Positions 25,801-36,542 of a stretch of 64,000 nucleotides of DNA are shown one piece after another. The stretch is from Ciona intestinalis (taxonomy: Eukaryota > Chordata > Ascidiacea > Phlebobranchia > Cionidae). Positions within the stretch are counted from its first letter, which is position 1. Each line of letters begins with the position of its first letter. The stretch lies in the NCBI RefSeq assembly GCF_000224145.3, contig NC_020173.2, positions 1,063,273 to 1,127,272 on the forward strand, given 5' to 3'. A program made the position numbers and the translations under genes. The notes under the pieces are model-generated. The model was not told the DNA's origin. It saw nothing but the letters and a program-made list of their open reading frames with translations, and ran no database searches.

Positions 25801-28800
25801 ATCGCTGATTCGGCCGAATAAATTCGGCAAACCGAAACTTCGGTACATCACTAATAAAATAGATCATAGATGATGTCTAATTGTTTAAAAATAATAATGA
25901 AAAGCAGCATTTAAATTTAGCAAATTGCTGAACTAACCACACATTAAAACTAATAGATACCTATCTCAGAGAAACTTAATTTTCCAATTTTTTAGGAAGC
26001 TGTAAAAGCGGATGTATTTTGTTATGAAGCTTTTGATCGTTTGATCGGACATCATATGCTGCGTGCGGAAGAGGAGCAAGATCTTCTTGATTCTCTTCCA
26101 ATGAGAAAACAATGTAAATCAGTGGAGGAACAAAATCTTCTACGATTTTTATACGACATCAAACTGAAAAAAGTAAAAAATAACTAAAAATATAAATTTT
26201 ATCTAAATTGGTGTTTTTTTGTAAAGAATGTTAAAATTCCTGATTCAAAAATACATGTTGTTTTCATATTTTAAATTACATAAATAAATTCAAGCTTAAG
26301 CGTACCAATCATATTTAAATTAGTTTTATTGGATATGTAATAATGTAAGATTGAATTTAAGTGAAGTGCTGTGTTATCCATTAATACCCAGCCTTTTTTT
26401 AGTACAACAAGCCTGGACAACTTGAGGTTCCTGACAGTGTCGACAACTTGCATGAGAACCTTGATATTGCTACTAGTTTAGCTGAGAGACATTATTACAA
26501 CTGCGAATTCAAAACAAGTTACAAGATTACAGAAAAGTAAGTCCTAAACTAGCTTTGAAAATTGTTGAAGTGCCTTTAAAAAAAGTAATTATATATCTGC
26601 CTGTAATTTTTTCTTTTTTTATTCCTTTTGGGTGAGGTCAAGGACCTGGTATTTAGGCCAGATTTGGCCCATTACCCCAACACCAGGAAAGCCCATTAGA
26701 GTCCTTCGGGGACCGATGCCGTGACACCCCGTTGCAGTCGGATGCGTATTTTTTTTCTCTATTTTTTATTCTTATGACCTTACGAGTTACCACGGCTGTA
26801 AAATCGTTATAAAAATAAACCATTTTTTGTGCCATATTTTTAACAAAATATACTAACTTTACTTATTTCTAACCTCCTTCATATTAAACATGCATTCCTA
26901 TTCCAGCATATTAAAATGTGATCCATACCATGGTGCATGTCTTCCACTGCATGTTGCTCTGCTTGTTGAGTTGAAAAAAAGCAACAAGTTATTTTATCTC
27001 GCACATCAACTTGTATCAAGATATCCTGAGTTACCGGTATTTAGAAAATATTTTCTGCCATAGGCCAATTGTTAGGGGTGTGCTGTGTGACCTACTGACA
27101 TGTCACTCGGACTATTGAAATAGGGCTGAAAAAATGGATGTAACTTACATTGTCCTTGCGTGACTGAAAACCAACAGTCGTTAAACACGGGTGTTCTGTT
27201 TCATAAACCTTGTGCCAGCTTATGAGTTACCATGTATCTTTCTTTGTGCGTTATTATTTTTTTTTTTTGTATAGCTGATAATTTGGACAACCCATTAGTG
27301 ACCACTGGGTTGAAGTAATTGCCGCTAGGTGTCCTTCCTAAGGACACATAAATTGACATCATATGTTTTAGAACTCAAGTTTTATGTATAATACAACTTC
27401 AACCCTACTGTTGTGTCTATACAAATAAGCGGAGCTGAAGTAAACAATATTCAGTGCATTATTTTAGACTGTTGCATTGATTCCACATTAAACAAAGAGG
27501 ATTTCTATATTTAAGGCCGATAATATAACTTATATTATACAAGTGTAACTGAATTTTGGAAATTTCAGATTTCGACAAAAAAATTAACTACGTTATGCTA
27601 ATGCATATTACAGTGTATATTCGAATGCAGGTTTCCGATATTATGATTTAATTCCAGATATCATGGTATGCGGTTGGCTGTTACTACTTACTGCAGCCAA
27701 AGAAGCAAGAACTAGCACGTCGGTATTTGCTTAAAACAACGTTACTTGATAAGGTAGGGTATGATTTCAAGTAAGACTGAAGGTTAACATAGATGTTATT
27801 GCTTGAGAACTCTAACCTTGTGCTACAGTTTAAGAAGAATTAGGGTTTTCTTATCTGCAACAGTGCATTTCTTACAGTTCGAACAATATATAGTGTTATC
27901 TGTTTTTCGTATTTAAAATGTTGACAAATAATATTTATCATATTTCCTAATAGATGTATGGACCGGCATGGTTGGCTTACGGACATTCATTTGCATCGGA
28001 AAACGAACATGACCAAGCAATGGCTGCATATTTCACAGCTTCTCAACTCATGAAGGGGTATAACTTGTATATATACTTACTATGCTTCTGAAGTCTACTT
28101 TGTACTGGTACAAGATTTCTGTTGGCCAATTTGATCTGTAAAATGTACATACCCAGCGCCGTGGCAAAGTGGTTAGCACGCTAGCCTGTAACCCAGAGGT
28201 AATGGGTTCAAGCCTTGTTGCTGCTGCCACTGTGGGCGTATGAGTCCTTGGGCAAGACACTTAACGGCAATTGCTCCAACCCATAAATAAATCTCCCCTA
28301 AAAATAATCACCCGCGCACAAAGTAATATACATGGTAACTCGTAAGCTGGCACGAGTTGTATGAACACCCAGGTTATAACGACTATCGTTTTCAAGCCAC
28401 GCGAGGATAAAGTTTAAAAGTTAGTTACATTCATTCGTCCAGCTACAAAAAATACAAGAGTATTCATTCATTCACAGCAGTGGATAAAGTAAACTTAAAA
28501 AAAATTAAAATTTAATTTGTACATTTAATCCAGGCATATTTTTCCAGATGTCACCTGCCATTCCTATACATTGGATTGGAATACAGTGTAACAAACAACA
28601 CAAAACTTGCGGAAAAGTTTTTCTCCACTGCGCTGGAGATATGTCCCGATGATCCGCATGTATTGCATGAAATGGGGGTGGCTTCATGCACAAACAATGA
28701 GTAAGTAACATCCCTATATTTATAGTTACAAGTTTTAATGGTAATAAGTTTCACGCATCAGATAAGTGCTTAATCATTTGAATATTTTGAATTGAAACAT

Positions 28801-31286
28801 GAATTCGGACCAATTTAGAACAGCATTTAGGATTGTAGTTTCCCCAGCTCATGTTTTCATTAATTATATTTTGTTTTTTTTTGTTCAAATTCTCACGATT
28901 TGATTTTCTGCAGTTACCAGAGTGCAGTGGAATATTTTAACAAAGCTTTGAATAAAATCCAAGAACTTGGAGATGAAGTCTCAATTGAAGAATGGAAACC
29001 ATTGCTTAATAACCTTGGTCATGTACACAGGTGTGTGGGGGGCTGGATTGTTTATTGCATTTTTAACATATGTTTTTTTGTAATCTCTGATATAGTGTAT
29101 TCCTAAGAGAAAGTCAAAACTCAAATGAAATCGTTTATTGAGTTTTTTACAAATTTTTTTTTTTTTTCTGGAGTTTTTGTAATATTTGATTGTTGCATAT
29201 TGTAAAAAAAGATGAAAACTCTATTATAAACTCACACTTAACAACTGCATCTTGGTTTTTAAAGCAACTTTAGAGTTATAGGATTTATAAATCTATTCAA
29301 CTTTCTGTGCCATATGTATTGTGTCTACCAATAACTCTAAAATATTGGTGTGCACAATATATTTAACAAAAAGGCGTTGTCCATTATGACATAGAAACAT
29401 ACGTATGCTCCAGAAAAAAACTTCATTAGACTATAGACATATAATATATGTGGCAGTAACAGCTAACAGGTTTTATATGAGGTTCATGTTATTATTTTAT
29501 TCTTTGTAGGTGAGGTCGTTGTCAAGGATCTGGGATTTAGGCCGGATTTGGCCCATCACCCCAACACCCCGAAAGCCCATTTAGGTCTTTTATGCGACCG
29601 CAACACCGCATTGCAGTCAGACATACTTTTGCACATTTTTTTTCCTCGTGTGCTTATGAGTTACCACACTCTTCAACTTTGTGTATGATTTTTTCTTTAA
29701 TATGGCTTATAATTTGGACAACCCATTAGTAAACGCTAGGTTGTGGCAATGTCCTGCGGGAGGACCAATGACACATACGCGGATAGGTATTAGTATCGCC
29801 ATCGAGCATCGAACCAGGGACACTTTGGTCACGATACAGGCGCCAGCGAGGTTAATGCATGTAAAATACCTTATATTAAAATCACTACAAGTGGATATAT
29901 ACCGATTTTCAATAATTTTCAATTGCATTACATACATAGGCATTTAAAGAATTACCCCCAAGCACTGACTTACCACCGCCAAGCATTGGTTTTGTCCCCA
30001 CATTCCGCTGATACTTACACCAACATCGGGTTTGTGTTAAGCTACATGGGGAACTATCTGGAGGCAATTGAATATCTGCATAAAGTGAGTGAAAATTGAC
30101 TGTTTAAGTTGGTAGTTTTTAAACTATGTTTGTGTTACCAGTAGTTACATTTTGTGACACAACCCTTGTGTTCTATACTGCTATGTAAAAAGCTTGGTCT
30201 TGTTGCAAAGTCATTTGAAAATTTTTAGATATATTGAATTTAAATTGCAAATAGTGTCATGTTTTTTTCTTTCTATTTGCATAAAACAAATGTTATCATT
30301 TTTAAAGTGGGGTCCCTTTTAAAAGATATGGGAATACCTGTAACCCTGTAAGCCTATCAAAAGCTAAGAATTTTTTTTTTATGTTGTCTGCTTTATGAAA
30401 TACTTTAATTTTCAGTCACTGGGTCTTCGAAGAGACGATGCATTCACAGCAAGCTTACTGGATACTGTGATTGAACAATTCTCAGATTCCGATATCCCAG
30501 TGTATGGTGAAGTGGTTGAACCACCTGAACTTCCTCCAACTTGTACGAGAGAATTTGCGTATAAACCTGAAGGTAAAATAACCTGGGACAGTATTTTAGT
30601 TATTTTTCAGTTACTGTTTTTTACTACGTACGCCTGTTATTTTTAAAAGATTTGTGAACAGTGTTTCTTTTTTATTTTTTTTTATTATTTACAGTAAATT
30701 ATTGGAACTACTTGGCTATTTACAATAAAATTTTCAAAATTACCATCTTAGCTTAGTAAAATACGAATTGTTTTCAGATTCTCTGATAGATTGTCAGTCT
30801 GAAAAACCACGGAAACCACTTCAACCAGCTTTTTCTGATGCTTCTGGTGACAGCACCACTGCCACACCATCACCAAACAATCCTTTGACATTTAACTATA
30901 AACTGGAAGTCACAGACAACTACACCACACCAGAAGAAGCAAAGTGTCTTGACACTCCCATGTCTGGTATTACGGCACTCAACTACACAAGTCATGACGA
31001 GAGCTGTAGTAAAGATACTGACCTTGGTACTTCAATGACTGGTATGTCGTACCCTCACACTCGTAGTAAGGGAACTGTTGACCATGACGATTCTACATGG
31101 TGGGCCAGAAAAAGGGGTGAAGCACATAGTGGGTCAACCGGCACGTTGAGCACGTCCACTGTGCACGGACAGGATGGTAGCTTATTAGATCAATCTGCTT
31201 TCACATCCCCTGGCACAGAACAAGGGGGGAATCAAGTTTTTTCAACAGACGATGATATGGATTTGGATGATTCAACAGACCAATAA
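22852..31286 (+). CDS. CDC16: CDC16/APC6, TPR subunit of the anaphase-promoting complex
   Basis: Fifteen exons total 2184 nt, 727 residues: 22852-22908, 23181-23235, 23347-23461, 23842-23992, 24336-24419, 25996-26172, 26403-26536, 26907-27036, 27658-27753, 27954-28057, 28548-28700, 28914-29030, 29940-30084, 30416-30572 and 30778-31286. The protein is a run of TPR helices. MYGPAWLAYGHSFASENEHD, LPFLYIGLEYS, HVLHEMGVAS, TYTNIGFVLSYMGNYLEAIE and a C-terminal LGLRRDD are CDC16 hallmarks. CDC16 forms part of the TPR lobe of the APC/C ubiquitin ligase. The last exon adds a long Ser/Thr/Asp-rich tail (about 170 residues) beyond the TPR core; vertebrate CDC16 is about 620 residues. AATAAA overlaps the stop codon. 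Delta-tubulin follows 217 bp downstream, apparently in the same operon. Confidence 0.95.
22932..23098. mobile_element. Foldback element, 167 bp
   Basis: The arms of about 60 bp start GGTGCTAGGGAAGAATCTTC and return as GATTCTTCACTAGCACC, with CCTTATTTGCTAACCACTA mirrored in full. The loop is CTAACC-rich. It fills most of CDC16 intron 1. It looks like a small foldback transposon, with no target duplication that I can define. Confidence 0.7.
25243..25342. other. Assembly gap, 100 N
   Basis: Exactly 100 N, probably a placeholder for a gap of unknown size. It lies inside a transposon and directly before a tandem array, both common causes of failed assembly. Confidence 1.
25371..25544. repeat. 58-bp tandem array, three copies after the gap
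   Basis: Units start at 25371, 25429 and 25487 with CAGACGCGTG and contain GCGAGTGTTTCTTTATCGAC. A fourth start at 25545 breaks off. The array abuts the gap and may extend into it. Confidence 0.9.
26630..26810 (-). repeat. SINE-related fragment, second tail type
   Basis: Contains GGTCAAGGACCTGGTATTTA, TTTGGCCCATTACCCCAACA and CCTTACGAGTTACCACGG. The same block recurs at 29505 and in part at 12070 and 14715. It lies in CDC16 intron 7. Confidence 0.6.
27150..27355 (-). repeat. tRNA-derived SINE, 3' part
   Basis: Tail and core on the minus strand: TTGTGCCAGCTTATGAGTTA, then CCATTAGTGACCACTGGGTT and a GTCCTTCCTAAGGACACAT core. It lies in CDC16 intron 8. Confidence 0.75.
28150..28435 (+). repeat. 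Full-length tRNA-derived SINE
   Basis: The head reads CGCCGTGGCAAAGTGGTTAG and continues to GGGTTCAAGCC, giving A-box and B-box-like words as in a tRNA gene. The core GGCAAGACACTTAACGGCAA and tail CTCGTAAGCTGGCACGAG follow, then AGGATAAAG. About 285 bp. It lies in CDC16 intron 10. Confidence 0.85.
29505..29860 (-). repeat. SINE, minus orientation, second tail type
   Basis: Has both the GGATTTAGGCCGGATTTGGC tail block and the usual core (CAACCCATTAGTAAACGC, GGACCAATGACACATACGC) with a tRNA-like head at its right end. The tail block is thus part of a SINE subfamily. It lies in CDC16 intron 12. Confidence 0.7.
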
Positions 31287-31474
31287 ATACTTTTTTCCAA
31301 TTTTTCTCACATTCAAATTTACAGAAAATGAACCTATTAAAATGCTTTCATTACTTTTTAAAGTTCTCTGTATTGCAAATTGCGCCATATTTCTTTTGTA
31401 ATGAGTTGTGCTGTTAAATAGTGCATTAGTACTCTTGTTAACAGAGACTTTGTATTGTTTAGGTTAATTTTTAG

Positions 31475-31503
31475 GAATAATTTGTCACTGATGGCCCTGC
31501 AAT
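31475..31503 (+). promoter_or_regulatory. Probable trans-splice acceptor and leader of delta-tubulin
   Basis: The pyrimidine-rich GGTTAATTTTTAG ends at 31474, 29 nt before the tubulin start and 188 nt after the CDC16 stop. The short leader has an ATG at 31491 in another frame, which opens a 22-codon reading frame overlapping the tubulin start. Confidence 0.55.
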
Positions 31504-32865
31504 ATGGCATCGTGTGTTACTGTACAATTAGGCCAATGTGGGACTCAAATAGGGCATGAGCTGCTTGATATTCTATATGAAGATGCATGTCAAACTTCAA
31601 CTACTCTGACAACAAAAACCAATAACGAATATAAAGACACCTCACTCAAGACATTTTTTCATGAAACCGGCAGCGGATATGAGGCCAGGTCCGTCTTGGT
31701 GGACATGGAGCCTAAAGCTGTAAACTGTGCATTGAGTGGAACGTCTGGTAAGGGTTGGAGTTATGCAAAGGGGCAACAGTTCTGCCAGAAGAGTGGTTCA
31801 GGTAACAACTGGGCATATGGGTTTAAGGTTCATGCCCCGCGCTGTAAAGATGGGATTTTAGATTGCATTCGAAGAGAGGTAGAAAAGTGTGATTACTTTT
31901 CTGGATTCCTTATCTTAATGAGCCTTGCAGGTGGTACAGGCTCTGGAGTTGGCTCCTACATTACTGGTTTACTCCGTAAAGAATATCCACGCGCGACTTT
32001 AATAAATCCTGTGGTTTGCCCGTACACTGCTGGAGAAGTAGCTGTACAAAACTATAATGCGATCCTCTCACTTTCCAATATGTGTGCGACAACAGACGCC
32101 AACATTCTCTTGCATAACAACCACCTACATGAGGTGTGCCAGAAACTTCTGGGATTAAAACATGTCACATTCACTGACATGAATTCTGTAGCAGCTTCCC
32201 AGCTTGCATCTCTTCTCCAACCTATCTCCGCTTCCACCAGTTCAATGGATCTGTTCGCGCAGCAGCAAAGAGATGTTTTGAGTGAAATTGTGCTGCAGTT
32301 GGCTTGTAATGGCCAGTATAAGTTGCTGGATATAAAGTCTGTGCCTCACATACCAGTTGGCAGCGTAGCATACAGTACTTTTGAATGGGAGGCATTAGTA
32401 AAGAGGATATACCAAATGCACATCACTGACTATTATATGGACGAAGGCTTAAATTGGAAAGCGAGACTTCCTGCAACAGGACTTGAGGAAAAATGCGCAA
32501 AGTATCCGTCCAAGTATTTATCCACACTGCTTATCATGCGCGGCCTCGAGGCGAGCTCTTTTGACCCGAATTTAAGCAGAAAATTTACTGACTCCAGACT
32601 CTATGCAAATTGGATGCCAGAGTATTATCGCTGCGCCGTTTGGAAAACTGACAAACCTTTTCAAAAATATGAGAAAAGTTTAACCATAGTAAGCAATGGT
32701 ACACCTTGCATCAAGCCACTTAACATGACTGTTGAAAAAGCATGGGGCATGTTTGGTGCTCGTGCGTATTTACACCAATATACCAAGTATGGACTTGAGG
32801 AAACCGATTTTATAAACGCATTTGTAGCTGTGGAAAATTTAATTTCTGTTTACAAAAAGTTATAA
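31504..32865 (+). CDS. TUBD1: Delta-tubulin
   Basis: Single-exon gene, 453 residues, the same length as human TUBD1. It begins VTVQLGQCGTQIG, has the delta-type stretch FCQKSGSGNNWAYGF instead of the canonical tubulin sequence, the GTP-binding loop AGGTGSGVGSY, and ends with AYLHQYTKYGLEE. Delta-tubulin is needed for triplet microtubules in centrioles and basal bodies. It lies between CDC16 and AMN1 on the same strand with gaps of 217 and 239 bp and no room for ordinary promoters, so it is probably a middle cistron. The lack of introns is unusual beside the 15-exon CDC16. Confidence 0.96.
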   Translation: MASCVTVQLGQCGTQIGHELLDILYEDACQTSTTLTTKTNNEYKDTSLKTFFHETGSGYEARSVLVDMEPKAVNCALSGTSGKGWSYAKGQQFCQKSGSGNNWAYGFKVHAPRCKDGILDCIRREVEKCDYFSGFLILMSLAGGTGSGVGSYITGLLRKEYPRATLINPVVCPYTAGEVAVQNYNAILSLSNMCATTDANILLHNNHLHEVCQKLLGLKHVTFTDMNSVAASQLASLLQPISASTSSMDLFAQQQRDVLSEIVLQLACNGQYKLLDIKSVPHIPVGSVAYSTFEWEALVKRIYQMHITDYYMDEGLNWKARLPATGLEEKCAKYPSKYLSTLLIMRGLEASSFDPNLSRKFTDSRLYANWMPEYYRCAVWKTDKPFQKYEKSLTIVSNGTPCIKPLNMTVEKAWGMFGARAYLHQYTKYGLEETDFINAFVAVENLISVYKKL

Positions 32866-33089
32866 CACTAATTTTTTATACATAATATATATATGATAAG
32901 AATAGTACTGATAATCTGGTATTTTGTTTTAGTAAACCTGTATTTCCATAGCTCTTAAGAATATAATTTATGGTACAAATTATATAAAAATTTGTTTAAA
33001 TTTAATTGCTGTATCTCTCTATGAACATTGTCAATTCATTATAGTTTAGTTTTTTCTGTATATATATATTCACTTTTTTATTCTTACAG

Positions 33090-33104
33090 GTTCATATGTA
33101 GGGA
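33090..33104 (+). promoter_or_regulatory. Probable trans-splice acceptor and 15-nt leader of AMN1
   Basis: TTTTTTATTCTTACAG ends at 33089, a strong acceptor with no upstream exon of its own. The leader contains ATGTAG, a start codon followed at once by a stop. Confidence 0.6.
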
Positions 33105-33884
33105 ATGGCGTTTGGTGGTAGGGTATCTTCACTGTTAAATACATCACTGTATTCTGTTGTCAAAAACTTTTCTATGTTTGAAAGAGATCTTGATGAAATA
33201 CCTGTCAACATAAAAAGAAAACTGACATCTATTCTAGCACAGCAGGGCTTGTTGTCCGATGATAACATTAGATCATGTTTGTATGCCAACATGGGAGAGT
33301 TAAATTTAAATAGATGTCACATTTCTGACAAGGGACTTTTGGAAATCTCTAAGAGTTGCCCGAATTTGCTGAAAATTGACTTGAATGCTTTGAAAGGTTC
33401 ACAAACTGAAATCACTTCAGTTGGGGTCCAAAATTTGTCAAAAGGTTGCAGAAAACTTAGGGTAGTTTACCTACGACGGTGTGTGCACGTTAATGATAGT
33501 GCTGTTATTGCTCTTGCAGAAAACTGCAAAGCTTTAAAACAAGTAAATCTTGCTGGTTGTTCTGAGATAACAGATTTAAGTGTAAAAGCATTGTGGGTGC
33601 ATTGTCATTTTCTTGCACACTTAAATATTTCCAATACTCCAATCACTGATGATGGAATAAGTGGCCTTGCTACCAGTCCTTGCCGAAATACTCTTATGGA
33701 GCTGCATATAAACCATTGTGTTAAGTTGACCAATGCTGCCTTAGAATGCATTGCAAACTCATGCTCAAATTTGCAGATCCTGGTTTGCCATGGCTGTCCA
33801 AACGTCACTGATGTTGCAGAGAGAGCAACAGAAATTCAGGAAAAGAAGGGACAATCTTTAAGACACTTGACATGGACCGTTTAG
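33105..33884 (+). CDS. AMN1: AMN1 homologue, leucine-rich repeat protein
   Basis: Single exon, 259 residues against 258 in human. The N-terminus (RVSSLLNTSLYSVVKNFS, then D-E-I-P-V-N-I-K) and the LRR series with ELNLNRCHISDKGLLEIS, CRKLRVVYLRRCVHVNDSAV and QVNLAGCSEITDLSVKAL fit AMN1, and the end HLTWTV matches the vertebrate end. The repeats are the cysteine-containing LRR type of F-box proteins, but there is no F-box. In yeast, Amn1 antagonises the mitotic exit network; the animal role is little defined. Last gene of the CDC16 cluster, convergent with glycerate kinase (112 bp between stops). Confidence 0.93.
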   Translation: MAFGGRVSSLLNTSLYSVVKNFSMFERDLDEIPVNIKRKLTSILAQQGLLSDDNIRSCLYANMGELNLNRCHISDKGLLEISKSCPNLLKIDLNALKGSQTEITSVGVQNLSKGCRKLRVVYLRRCVHVNDSAVIALAENCKALKQVNLAGCSEITDLSVKALWVHCHFLAHLNISNTPITDDGISGLATSPCRNTLMELHINHCVKLTNAALECIANSCSNLQILVCHGCPNVTDVAERATEIQEKKGQSLRHLTWTV

Positions 33885-33996
33885 TTGTACTAGTAGTTTA
33901 TTTTTGTAGCAAGAGTTGTATTTTTGTAAAAGCATTACTACATATATAAATTAAACAAAGTTTTCATATATAATAATTTGTATTTATTGCACATAG

Positions 33997-36159
33997 TTAT
34001 TTTTTGCTGCGGGACAGCAAAAGAATGTGAATATCCATCACATTAGTTCCCGTCATTCCACATGTTACCAGCTCTTTGTAATGGTGCTTAAAGAAGTTGT
34101 ACGAATCATGTCGTATCAAATGCTCTTTTGCTATTACAATATCAATGTCACTGTAATCTAAAGTAGAGAAAACTGCTCCAGCAGCGTCAGTGGGACCATC
34201 TTGTCCATCAGTGCCCGCAGATAAAAAGCACACATTAACTCCAGACATGTGTTGAAAAAGGTCTTGGAGTTCCACAAGAGCAGAGAGTGTCATTTCTTGG
34301 TTCCTACCCCCTTTACCATGTTGCTTGCTCAAATTTACTGTGCTTTCTCCAGCACCAATTATACACACAGGGTTATCAAAGGACACAACATCCTTTACAT
34401 CTTCAATGAACTTTTGAATTGATTCTTCTGGGAGAATAGTTTTTAAAAGCTCTTTAATTTCATGCTCGGTATTCAGCCTATTTTCAGGTTCTAGCACCAG
34501 TTTAGTTATAGCAGAAGCCATTTTCATGAAGCTTGTTCCAATATCTTTTGCTTCACCCTGCACTGCAGAACTCAAGACAAGAGTAGTGCAACCAAATTCT
34601 TGCGCCTTTGCACATGCTGCTTCTACTGCAATTATATTATTTCCAACCAAAATATTATCAATGTTGGGCGTTCCTAACACTTTCTCTGGAGTAGTGCGAA
34701 GACCATCGTTTAAAACTAACTGCACAGATTGTGGGAGCATATTACTCAAACCATACTTTTCAACCACAGCCATTGCATCTGTGCATGTGTTGCTTGTAGG
34801 AACTGTGGGTCCACTTGCAATCAGATGTAATGGATCACCAATGATGTCTGATAATATCAAGCTCCACATCTGAAAAATATTGTATTTCACAGTTGAAAAT
34901 TTTGTGCATAACAGCAATCAGCAAATATTGCTTATCATATCTTCAGGCTAGTTCATCTAGATATACTTACAAGCTATATCACGATACAAAATACCTACTG
35001 TAAGGAGTATTGCGGCAGTTTTTACATGATTCAATAGATTTGCAGGACAATGAAACTTTTTTTGTCTATATTTATCTATTCGATACAGTCACAAAAATCA
35101 GAATAATAAAAACAAAGGACAGAATAAAATCAGCAGTAATGCAAAATTACCGTTGCTGGTGTTGACATCTGAGCCAACTTGCCACCTTTAACTTGAGATA
35201 TTTGTTGACGAACTATGTTCATATCTTGAATAGTGGCTCCCTTCTCTGTGAGTAGCTTCACCACATTACACATATCACTGATGGTTATTGGATGTATTGG
35301 GGAATTGAGAAGTGCTGATCCACCTAATGCAAATTACATTAATTTATTTTGCTGTTTGAAAAATATTGGTTTATGACTATGTTGACTTTGTTGTTAAATC
35401 ATATGTAGCAACTACAAAACAAGTTTAGGTCTACATTTGTCAAATGAGAAAAACAAAATACAGAAGTATGTTTAAAAAGTGTATGTACAACTTACCGCCT
35501 GTTACAAGTGACAATATTAAATCACTTTCTTTGGCTTCTTTGCATAATTTAATTATTTTTTGAGTAGAAGCAAAGGAAGCCTGATCTGGAGTATTATACC
35601 TTGCTCCTTCCAGTACTTCTATTTTCCCATCATTCAGTGGAAGTAAGTGGCTGAGGCAATAGGATTTTAACATGAATGTGGCATGGATCAACTAGTATTT
35701 TTAGGTTAGTTTAGACTTAACGATCAAAATTAGCTTCATAAATTTTGTTTGTATATATAAGGTATAATGAAATCAGAATAATATATTCGATGACTTCAAT
35801 TTAAACCAACCTTTTGTTGTTAGCCTTTAAATCATGTATTATACCATGTGGAACGCTCAGTACCCCACCCACAATATGGTCTCCTACAAGATCCTGAACA
35901 GCTCTGCACATGCCGCATACTGCTTTCCCAAATCCAACCACGAATACATTAAGGTTTAAATTGAACGACTGGTTTCCTGTACATAACTCATTAAATATAC
36001 ATGAATGGCTGGTTTTAATGCAGTGGGCTATCTACCTTGAATTAATTGGTTTCCGCATCTCTGTATTGTCTTTTTAACAAGATGGTCTGGCATTACAGCA
36101 CTTACAGAATGGTTGAAAATTTCTTTCGCAATTTTTTTTCCATAGGCAGGTCCGGCCAT
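33997..36159 (-). CDS. GLYCTK: Glycerate kinase
   Basis: Five exons total 1491 nt, 496 residues: 36036-36159, 35811-35976, 35496-35650, 35151-35323 and 33997-34869. The MOFRL-type glycerate kinase pattern is clear: LSLVTGGGSALL, LILSDIIGDPLHLIASGPT, GKGGRNQEM and SAGTDGQDGPTDAAGA. It phosphorylates D-glycerate, linking serine and fructose breakdown to glycolysis. The start is MAGPAYGKKIAKEIFNH. A likely acceptor, TTTTTTCTCTTAG, lies 51 nt upstream of the ATG (around 36211), so the gene may be spliced to a leader. CHMP7 ends 383 bp upstream on the same strand; co-transcription is possible. Confidence 0.95.
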
Positions 36160-36542
36160 TTTAGTGGTAACAAGGTATGTTTTAACGTTATTTAATTTTA
36201 TTTCACAAAACTAAGAGAAAAAATAACAATTACAATTAGGGAACAGTGATGAACTATTGCTCTATAGTCTATATAAACAGGCTATGGTCATATTTTAATA
36301 ATTAATTAAATTTCTTCAAAAACGTAAAAAATGAAGATTTATTCTACACTAAGCACAAATGAACAAGGCATAAATATATGTAGATTTCCAAGTGGTCATT
36401 ACATTCAGAAATTGGGGAAACGGTATGAAGATATCGATATGTGTAATTGTATAACATAGTCAAAAATACATTAGGTTAGGTAATTAAATTGAACTATTCG
36501 CCATACAGAAGTAAAGTTCACCAGCAAACTAGGTAGCCAGCA

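Larger units (their letters stand above)
24551..25853. mobile_element. Non-autonomous hAT transposon with 8-bp target duplication, contains assembly gap
   Basis: The ends read TAGTGATGTACCGAA and TTCGGTACATCACTA. The flanks 24543-24550 and 25854-25861 are both ATAAAATA, a perfect 8-bp duplication. Subterminal zones repeat ATTCGGCCGAA-type words. The interior at 24842-25242 matches 16003-16250 of the SLC20-intron element. It lies in CDC16 intron 5. Its true length is unknown because of the N run. Confidence 0.9.

Noticed and set aside
28150-28215. Possible tRNA gene
   Set aside because: A-box and B-box-like words are present, but no complete cloverleaf forms and the stretch continues into a repeated core. 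It is the head of a SINE.
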